Shown: piece after piece, positions 58,120 through 64,000 of the stretch
Position numbering within the stretch: position 1 is the first letter of the stretch
How the letters are laid out: the number at the start of each line of letters is the position of its first letter
From: Rhodococcus phenolicus
GTDB taxonomy: Bacteria > Actinomycetota > Actinomycetes > Mycobacteriales > Mycobacteriaceae
Reading direction: 5' to 3'
Assembly: GCF_001646785.1 (NCBI RefSeq)
Contig: NZ_LRRH01000012.1
Coordinates: 1 to 64,000 of the forward strand
DNA length: 64,000 nt
Position numbers and translations under genes: made by a program
The notes under the pieces: generated by a model
The model's input: the letters and a program-made list of their open reading frames with translations, nothing else
Told to the model about the DNA's origin: nothing
The model's database searches: none

Positions 58120-59444
58120 CGCACTCGAAACCGGGGATCCGCTCGGTGGTACCGAAACGTGCAGGTGTCCTCGCCGCGGGCGTGTGCGTCGTGGCGGTCA
58201 CCGTGTCCGGCTGCGGCGGCGTCTCCGATGTCCCGTTGCCCGGTGGACCCGACATCGGCACCGATCCGATGCACCTGAGCATCGCGTTCGACGACGTCCT
58301 GGACCTGGTGCCACAGTCCGCGGTGAAGGTGGACGGCGTTCCGGTCGGCCGCGTCGAGTCGATCTCCGTCGCCCCGGACGGCTGGACGGCGGACGTCGAC
58401 GTCGTCGTGCAGTCGTCGGTGGATCTGCCGGCGAACGCGCTCGCCGAGGTGGAACAGACCAGCATTCTCGGCGAGAAGTTCATCCAGTTGAGCTCTCCGC
58501 CGGCGGACGCGTCGGTCCAGCGACTGACGGACGGTGATTCGATCCCCGTGGAGCGGACCCGCGCCGCCACCGAGATCGAGCCGGTTCTCGGCGCGCTGTC
58601 GCTGCTGCTCAACGGCGGTGGGGTCGGGCAGCTCGCCCCGGTGGTAAAGGAACTGTCGACCGCGTTCGACGGCCGCGAGGGAACCACGCGCAGCCTGCTC
58701 GAACAGGCGGATTCCCTGATCGCCGGTCTCGAACAGCAGAAGTACGACATCACCCGCGCACTCGACGGCCTGGACACGCTGAACTCGAACGTCGCCGCCC
58801 AGACCGATCGGATCGCAGGCATTCTCGACGACCTGCCGGTCGCGACGGAGGTTCTCGAACAGCAGCGGCCTCAGCTCACCGCGCTGCTCACGCAGCTGGA
58901 CCGGCTCGGAACGGTCGGAACCGACGTCCTCGACCGGTCGAAGGACGATCTGATCGCCGACCTGCTGGCGCTCCGCCCCACCTTGCAGCAGCTCGCGTTC
59001 GCCGGTGACGACCTGATCGAGGCACTCCCGTTCATTCCGACCGTCCCGTTCCCCGACGGGGTCGAGAAGATCGCGCTGGGCAGTTCGGTGAACCTGTTCC
59101 TGCTGGTCGACCTGCAGATCGGGGATGCGCTCGCGGCGCTCGGCGTCGGGCAGGGTGAACCGGTCTACCGGGAACCCAAGTTCGGCAATCCCAAGCCGCT
59201 GGTCGATCCGTCGAATCCGTACTACGACGGCAACGGTCCACGCCCGGGGTGGCCGACGGTCTCGCTGTTGCCGATCCTGCCGGCACCGACGCTGCCCGAC
59301 ACGGTCGCGCTGCCGGGCCTGCCGGAGGGCGTGTCCCTGCCGCAGATCCCGGCCGGCATCCCCGATGCCGGTGGCGACGGAACCGCGCCGGCCAATCCGC
59401 TGGAGGGCCTGATGGACCAGCTCGGACTCGGGGGTGGCGAATGA
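58116..59444 (+). CDS. mceE: Mce family lipoprotein MceE
   Basis: 442 aa. Lipoprotein signal ending VSGC (lipid Cys about residue 33), MCE domain ([40 protein letters not shown]), then coiled coil and a Pro-rich C-terminus. MceE is the lipid-anchored subunit in characterized operons, as here. Overlaps mceF. Confidence 0.94.
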   Translation: MTHSKPGIRSVVPKRAGVLAAGVCVVAVTVSGCGGVSDVPLPGGPDIGTDPMHLSIAFDDVLDLVPQSAVKVDGVPVGRVESISVAPDGWTADVDVVVQSSVDLPANALAEVEQTSILGEKFIQLSSPPADASVQRLTDGDSIPVERTRAATEIEPVLGALSLLLNGGGVGQLAPVVKELSTAFDGREGTTRSLLEQADSLIAGLEQQKYDITRALDGLDTLNSNVAAQTDRIAGILDDLPVATEVLEQQRPQLTALLTQLDRLGTVGTDVLDRSKDDLIADLLALRPTLQQLAFAGDDLIEALPFIPTVPFPDGVEKIALGSSVNLFLLVDLQIGDALAALGVGQGEPVYREPKFGNPKPLVDPSNPYYDGNGPRPGWPTVSLLPILPAPTLPDTVALPGLPEGVSLPQIPAGIPDAGGDGTAPANPLEGLMDQLGLGGGE

Positions 59445-60688
59445 GATCACGTCTGGTCAAGGCGCAGCTCGCGGTGTTCGTCGCGATTGCGCTGGTGGGG
59501 GTGCTGTTCGTGGGCGCCCGGTACGTGCGGCTGGACAACCTGCTCGGGTTCGGCCAGTACACGGTCGATGCGCAGTTCGCGAACTCCGGTGGTGTGTTCA
59601 AGAACGCGGAGGTCACCTACCGCGGTGTCCCGGTCGGTCGCGTCGGTGAACTGTCGCTCACGGCCGACGGCATCAACGTCGAGCTGAAGCTCGACAACGG
59701 CGGCCCGGACATTCCTGCATCGGCGCGGGCGGTCGTGGCGAACCGGTCTGCGATCGGTGAGCAGTACGTCGACCTGCGGCCGGACACCGACGAAGGTCCG
59801 TTCCTGACGGACGGGTCGGTCATCGAGCAGGACCGCACCGCGGTGCCGATTCCCGTCGAAGATCTGCTGGTCAGCACGAACGATCTGGTGCGTTCGGTCC
59901 CGGTGGACGCGTTGCACACGGTCATCACGGAACTCGGCGACGCATTCGACGGGCGAGGCGACGACCTGCAGGTGCTCGTCGACTCGCTGGCCGAACTCAG
60001 TGCCGCCGGAGTGGACTACCTGCCGCAGACGGTCACCCTCGTCCGGGACAGCGAACCCGTGCTGAACACGCAGTCGGTGCAGTCGTCGGCGATCCAGCAG
60101 TTCAGTTCCGATCTGGACCTGGTCACGGCGCAGCTGCGCGAGAGCGACCCGGACATCCGGCGTCTCATCGAGACGGGGCAGGCCGCCAGCGACCAGCTGA
60201 CCCAGCTCGTCGCGGAGACCGGTCCGGGGTTGACCACGGATCTCACGAACCTCGCGCTGCTCGGCGACAAGCTCGGGCCGCAGGCGATCGCGTTGCAGCC
60301 GCTGCTGGCGTTCCTGCCCGCGGTGGCGGGCAGTGCCGGAACGGTCGCGCCGGGCGACGGTGCGGTCCGGCAGGGCATCGTCCTCGAGGTGAACAACCCG
60401 CCGTCCTGCACGATCGGCTACGAGGGCACCTACGAGATCCTCGACGAGATGCACCGGCAGAACCCGAATTTCGACGACACGCAGCAGGACTTCCCGTTCA
60501 ACACGAACGCGTCCTGCGAAGTGCCGCAGGGCAGTGTCACGGGTGTGCGCAGCGCCAACCGGATCGTGTTCGCCGATCCGCTGACGCTGCAGCCGTGGGA
60601 CTTCATCCCGAAGAAGGATCCGGACAAGTTGAACCTGAATCCGATCGCGACGCAGCTGGCGCCGTTGCTCGGAGTCACCCCGAAGTGA
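59441..60688 (+). CDS. mceF: Mce family protein MceF
   Basis: 415 aa. N-terminal helix (AQLAVFVAIALVGVLFVGARYV), MCE domain (FANSGGVFKNAEVTYRGVPVGRVGE; RSAIGEQYVDLRPD), coiled coil, and a C-terminal domain with paired Cys (PPSCTIGYEG, NASCEVPQG). Last of the six. Confidence 0.94.
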   Translation: MRSRLVKAQLAVFVAIALVGVLFVGARYVRLDNLLGFGQYTVDAQFANSGGVFKNAEVTYRGVPVGRVGELSLTADGINVELKLDNGGPDIPASARAVVANRSAIGEQYVDLRPDTDEGPFLTDGSVIEQDRTAVPIPVEDLLVSTNDLVRSVPVDALHTVITELGDAFDGRGDDLQVLVDSLAELSAAGVDYLPQTVTLVRDSEPVLNTQSVQSSAIQQFSSDLDLVTAQLRESDPDIRRLIETGQAASDQLTQLVAETGPGLTTDLTNLALLGDKLGPQAIALQPLLAFLPAVAGSAGTVAPGDGAVRQGIVLEVNNPPSCTIGYEGTYEILDEMHRQNPNFDDTQQDFPFNTNASCEVPQGSVTGVRSANRIVFADPLTLQPWDFIPKKDPDKLNLNPIATQLAPLLGVTPK

Positions 60689-60708
60689 GAAGTGAGTAGG
60701 TTGTTGGA

Positions 60709-61374
60709 GTGAGCGAGGAGACCACAACCCGACCGGCCGGCGACAGCTTTCGTGCGGCGGGCCTGGCGGTCGTCGGGGTCGTTGCGCTGGTCGCGCTGGC
60801 CGCCGCGATCTGGTTCGGGGTCGGCTGGGGACGGGCGTTGTTCGTCGAACGACCCGTGGCCGACGCGAGGGACGCGGCGCTGTCGGGCGCGATGCAGGCG
60901 GCGATCAATCTGAACAGTGTCGATGCGGGGAACGTCGACGGATCGCTCGACAACATGCGGTCGTCGATCACCGGTGATGCACTGGTGAACGATCTGAACG
61001 CGACCGAGCAGCAGATCCGCGACCAGGTTGCGGCGACCGGGACCGGCATGGCGGCGGACGTTCTGTTCGGTTCGCTGACGGAGCTGAACACGGACGACGA
61101 CACCGCGCGGGCGCTCGTCGTGTTGTCGGTGACCACGACGACGCCGACGAACTTCGTGAAGAACAAGGTCTCGGTCGATGTCGCGGTCCGTAAGGACGGC
61201 GACACGTGGAAGGCGGAGACGATCCAGCCGCTCGGTTCGGTGGAACTCGAATCCGGCGCGAATCCGGGGGCTGCCCCGCCGCCCGCGGAACCGGGCGCGC
61301 CCGCAGAACCACCTGCGACCGTGCCCGCAGAGCCCACGGCACCGGCCGAACCGGGTGTCACCGACGGTGAGTGA
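60709..61374 (+). CDS. Mce-associated membrane protein 1
   Basis: 221 aa. One helix near residues 16-38, then a small domain (TNFVKNKVSVDVAVRKDGDTWKAETI) of the VirB8-like Mam family, and an acidic Pro/Ala-rich tail. Stabilizes Mce complexes in mycobacteria. GTG 60709; TAGGTT ends six bases before, so an internal leaderless promoter is possible. Confidence 0.88.
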   Translation: MSEETTTRPAGDSFRAAGLAVVGVVALVALAAAIWFGVGWGRALFVERPVADARDAALSGAMQAAINLNSVDAGNVDGSLDNMRSSITGDALVNDLNATEQQIRDQVAATGTGMAADVLFGSLTELNTDDDTARALVVLSVTTTTPTNFVKNKVSVDVAVRKDGDTWKAETIQPLGSVELESGANPGAAPPPAEPGAPAEPPATVPAEPTAPAEPGVTDGE

Positions 61375-61395
61375 GCCGATGAAGGAGTGTGTGTA

Positions 61396-62217
61396 GTGCC
61401 CCCGCAGCGACGCAATCCGGGGACCGGCGGTGCGCGCCGCCGGCCGAAGATCGCCGGTACCGGGCGTGGACAGGGCACCGGCGGGGCGCGCCCGGCGTCT
61501 CCGCCTCCGGACGCGGCCGCGCCGGAACCCGAGGCCCTCGAGCAGACGGCCGCCGTCGCAACACCCGGGGACACGGGGGTGGAGCTGTCGAAGAAGTCCG
61601 AGCCTGCCGCCGGAACCTCCCCGGAACCCCCCGGGACGGAACCCACCGAGACGGCGGAACCCGCCGCACCCGAGGCTGCTGCGGGCGAGCCTCCTGCCGG
61701 CGAGGCTGCTGCCCCCGGGCCCGCGGCGCAGCGCACCACGCGCCCGCTCGTGCTCCTGGGAGCCGCCGCGGTCGCGTTGGGTGCGTTCGCGGTGGTCGCG
61801 GCATTCCAGCCCGGGGCGAAGGTCGAGAACCGTGCGTGGGTCGACACCGCGGCGACCGACGAGGTGCAGCGGGCCGCGACGCGCGCGATCGAGACGATGC
61901 ACGGCTACAACTACGAGACGATCGACGACAACTTCGCCGCGATCCGCGACCTGCTGACACCGCAGATGCAGGAAGAGTTCGACAGAACCGCCGAGGTCAC
62001 GAAGGAGGCCGCGGTGCAGACGCACACGGTCACGGAGGTCGCGGTCACGCAGATCGGGACGTCGATGCTCGACGATTCGCGTGCCGAGGTGTCGGCCTAC
62101 ATCAACGTCAGTGCGACCGGGGACGGGATCGCCCAGGGCAGTGCTGCAGCGCCCTTGCTGGTGCGGATGGAGAAGGTCGACGGGCGCTGGCTGGTGTCGG
62201 AGCTGACGGACAGCTGA
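61396..62217 (+). CDS. Mce-associated membrane protein 2
   Basis: About 273 aa. A Pro/Ala/Glu-rich region of ~110 residues, one helix (PLVLLGAAAVALGAFAVVAAF), then a folded C-terminal domain (YNYETIDDNFAAIRDLLTPQMQEEFD; VRMEKVDGRWLVSEL). GTG 61396 was chosen for its AAGGAG; GTG 61387 would overlap that RBS. End of the mce operon. Confidence 0.86.
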   Translation: MPPQRRNPGTGGARRRPKIAGTGRGQGTGGARPASPPPDAAAPEPEALEQTAAVATPGDTGVELSKKSEPAAGTSPEPPGTEPTETAEPAAPEAAAGEPPAGEAAAPGPAAQRTTRPLVLLGAAAVALGAFAVVAAFQPGAKVENRAWVDTAATDEVQRAATRAIETMHGYNYETIDDNFAAIRDLLTPQMQEEFDRTAEVTKEAAVQTHTVTEVAVTQIGTSMLDDSRAEVSAYINVSATGDGIAQGSAAAPLLVRMEKVDGRWLVSELTDS

Positions 62218-62282
62218 GGGGGAGCGGAACCCGTGGGGTGTCACATCAGCCTCGCCGGAAGACACTTCTCTCCTCCGATCTC

Positions 62283-62311
62283 TTGACGCAGCGTCCGGCA
62301 GCGGTCACTCT
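62283..62311 (+). promoter_or_regulatory. rpoB distal promoter candidate
   Basis: TTGACG (62283-62288), 17-nt spacer, CACTCT (62306-62311). The -35 is strong, the -10 weak. Confidence 0.4.
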
Positions 62312-62377
62312 ATCGGTACGCCCGCGCGAAACCCGCTGAGTCGAGTTTCCGGAATGGGCTTGTTTCTGGCACCCTTG

Positions 62378-62406
62378 TTGCGCGTTGCCGTCTGCCGGTG
62401 TAGGTT
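62378..62406 (+). promoter_or_regulatory. rpoB proximal promoter candidate
   Basis: TTGCGC (62378-62383), 17-nt spacer, TAGGTT (62401-62406), leaving a ~195-nt leader. The 388-nt gap 62218-62605 shows no other gene. Two promoters for rpoB are usual in actinobacteria. Confidence 0.55.
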
Positions 62407-62605
62407 GGTTCTTTGCGCTGGCTGCCTCCTGTCCATTCCTCGATCGCAAAGCCGGAAGCGTCTCCTCGCGGGGCGCATGCCACCGGTCTTCGTGGTGGGG
62501 CACTCGTTCGGGTTGTGACCAGCCGAAACGCCCCACTGAAGAAGCAGGTACAGCGGCGGTCGCACCGGTTGGAGCGGCCCGCGTGAGGTGCTGGAAGGAC
62601 GCATC

Positions 62606-64000
62606 TTGGCAGTCTCTAGCCAGACCAAGGCAGTTGCCGGAATCCCCGGAGCCCCGAAGAGAGTCTCGTTCGCGAAGATTCGCGAGCCGCTCGAAGTCCC
62701 AGGGCTCCTCGATCTACAGACAGATTCCTTCGAATGGTTGATCGGCTCCGAGCGCTGGCGCGCGAAGGCTGCCGAACGTGGTGACGGGCCTGTCGTCGGC
62801 GGCCTCGAGGAGATCCTCGCGGAACTCTCGCCGATCGAGGACTTCTCGGGTTCGATGTCCCTGTCCTTCTCCGACCCGCGCTTCGACGAGGTCAAGGCCT
62901 CCGTCGAGGAGTGCAAGGACAAGGACATGACGTACGCGGCCCCGCTGTTCGTCACGGCCGAGTTCATCAACAACAACACCGGCGAGATCAAGAGCCAGAC
63001 GGTCTTCATGGGTGACTTCCCGATGATGACCGACAAGGGCACCTTCATCATCAACGGCACCGAGCGCGTCGTCGTCTCGCAGCTCGTGCGGTCCCCGGGT
63101 GTGTACTTCGACCGGAACGTCGACAAGAGCACCGAGAAGGACCTGCACAGCGTCAAGGTCATCCCGGGCCGCGGTGCGTGGCTCGAGTTCGACGTCGACA
63201 AGCGCGACACCGTCGGTGTCCGCATCGACCGCAAGCGTCGTCAGCCGGTCACCGTGCTGCTCAAGGCGCTCGGATGGACGAACGAGCAGATCGTTCAGCG
63301 TTTCGGGTTCTCCGAGATCATGATGTCCACGCTCGAGAAGGACAACACGGCCGGTACCGACGAGGCCCTGCTCGACATCTACCGCAAGCTGCGCCCGGGC
63401 GAGCCGCCGACCAAGGAGTCCGCGCAGACCCTGCTGGAGAACCTCTTCTTCAAGGACAAGCGCTACGACCTGGCGCGCGTGGGACGTTACAAGATCAACA
63501 AGAAGCTGGGCCTGAACAGCGGCCAGCCGATCGCCGCGTCGACCCTCACCGAGGAAGACATCGTCGCCACGATCGAGTACCTGGTGCGCCTGCACGCGGG
63601 CGAGACGGTGATGACCGCTCCCGAGGGCGTCGAGGTTCCGGTCGAGGTCGACGACATCGACCACTTCGGCAACCGTCGCCTGCGCACGGTCGGCGAGCTC
63701 ATCCAGAACCAGATCCGTGTCGGCCTGTCCCGCATGGAGCGCGTGGTTCGTGAGCGGATGACCACGCAGGACGTCGAGGCGATCACGCCGCAGACCCTGA
63801 TCAACATCCGTCCCGTCGTGGCCGCGATCAAGGAGTTCTTCGGAACGTCCCAGCTGTCGCAGTTCATGGACCAGAACAACCCGCTGTCGGGCCTGACCCA
63901 CAAGCGCCGCCTGTCGGCGCTGGGCCCCGGCGGTCTGTCCCGTGAGCGTGCCGGCCTCGAGGTCCGCGACGTCCACTCGTCGCACTACGGCCGCATGTGC
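62606..64000 (+). CDS. rpoB: RNA polymerase beta subunit (partial, N-terminal 465 aa)
   Basis: Runs off the right edge, so only 465 of about 1160 residues are seen. [29 protein letters not shown] and [20 protein letters not shown] begin the conserved part. TTG 62606 is chosen with GGAAGGA seven bases before. The rifampicin region (63843-63935, [17 protein letters not shown] then [13 protein letters not shown]) has the wild-type Asp, His and Ser at the usual resistance positions, so rifampicin-sensitive polymerase is expected. Confidence 0.97.
   Translation, partial: MAVSSQTKAVAGIPGAPKRVSFAKIREPLEVPGLLDLQTDSFEWLIGSERWRAKAAERGDGPVVGGLEEILAELSPIEDFSGSMSLSFSDPRFDEVKASVEECKDKDMTYAAPLFVTAEFINNNTGEIKSQTVFMGDFPMMTDKGTFIINGTERVVVSQLVRSPGVYFDRNVDKSTEKDLHSVKVIPGRGAWLEFDVDKRDTVGVRIDRKRRQPVTVLLKALGWTNEQIVQRFGFSEIMMSTLEKDNTAGTDEALLDIYRKLRPGEPPTKESAQTLLENLFFKDKRYDLARVGRYKINKKLGLNSGQPIAASTLTEEDIVATIEYLVRLHAGETVMTAPEGVEVPVEVDDIDHFGNRRLRTVGELIQNQIRVGLSRMERVVRERMTTQDVEAITPQTLINIRPVVAAIKEFFGTSQLSQFMDQNNPLSGLTHKRRLSALGPGGLSRERAGLEVRDVHSSHYGRMC

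Noticed and set aside
63843-63935. Rifampicin resistance mutation in rpoB
   Set aside because: The Asp, His and Ser residues at the usual resistance positions are all wild type.

Overview
The window is high-GC actinobacterial chromosome. Gene content and order point to a mycolic-acid-containing member of the Mycobacteriales, most likely Rhodococcus or a close Nocardiaceae relative. The grounds are: a galE2-like/acyltransferase/serB1-like/rex-hemACDB block; hemL next to System II cytochrome c biogenesis genes; a menaquinone cluster including the mycobacterial-type MenJ reductase; hadAB beside rpmG, secE and nusG; and a complete mce operon just downstream of its MceG ATPase and just upstream of rpoB. 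The order follows Mycobacterium tuberculosis Rv0501-Rv0667 closely, with some blocks gained or lost. No phage, insertion sequence, integron or CRISPR array was seen. The species is an inference from family knowledge; no database was searched.

Layout. 0.2-3.4 kb: atypical SDR protein, acyltransferase and HAD phosphatase. 3.5-10.5 kb: glutaredoxin-like protein, then rex-hemA-hemC-hemD-hemB, mostly overlapping start to stop, with a near-consensus Rex operator upstream. 10.5-14.7 kb: small membrane proteins, a copper chaperone behind a CsoR-like palindrome, a sugar dehydrogenase lipoprotein and an acyl-CoA dehydrogenase. 14.8-21.1 kb: hemL, a phosphatase, then TlpA-CcdA-ResB-CcsB. 21.1-26.9 kb: ParA-like ATPase, BldC, Cds1-like enzyme, acyltransferase, Nudix hydrolase, and a two-gene HTH/Clp-N locus behind two identical-arm operators. 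26.9-43.5 kb: menaquinone genes (menA, E, B, C, D, G, J and a polyprenyl diphosphate synthase) mixed with pitA, DUF3349 twins, a siderophore-interacting protein, a flavin reductase and htpX.

43.5-50.4 kb: yajQ, four tRNA genes (Tyr, Thr, Met, Trp), rpmG, hadA-hadB (no hadC), secE, nusG, rplK, rplA, and rplJ-rplL with an L10-type leader and a very strong terminator. 50.6-62.2 kb: mceG, yrbE pair, mceA-F and two Mce-associated proteins, a lipid-import system. 62.6 kb to the end: the first 465 codons of rpoB, wild type across the rifampicin region.

Functionally the window joins tetrapyrrole synthesis (C5 pathway), heme attachment to cytochrome c, and quinone synthesis, under apparent redox control by Rex; then the translation/transcription core; then envelope lipid synthesis and import. 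Notable regulatory features are the Rex operator, the double operator of the HTH/Clp-N locus, a possible PHO box before pitA, and a repeated arrangement in which a -10 hexamer lies 6-7 bases before the start codon, suggesting leaderless transcripts. Start codons were often moved inward from the longest open frame using ribosome binding sites, overlaps and family alignment from memory.
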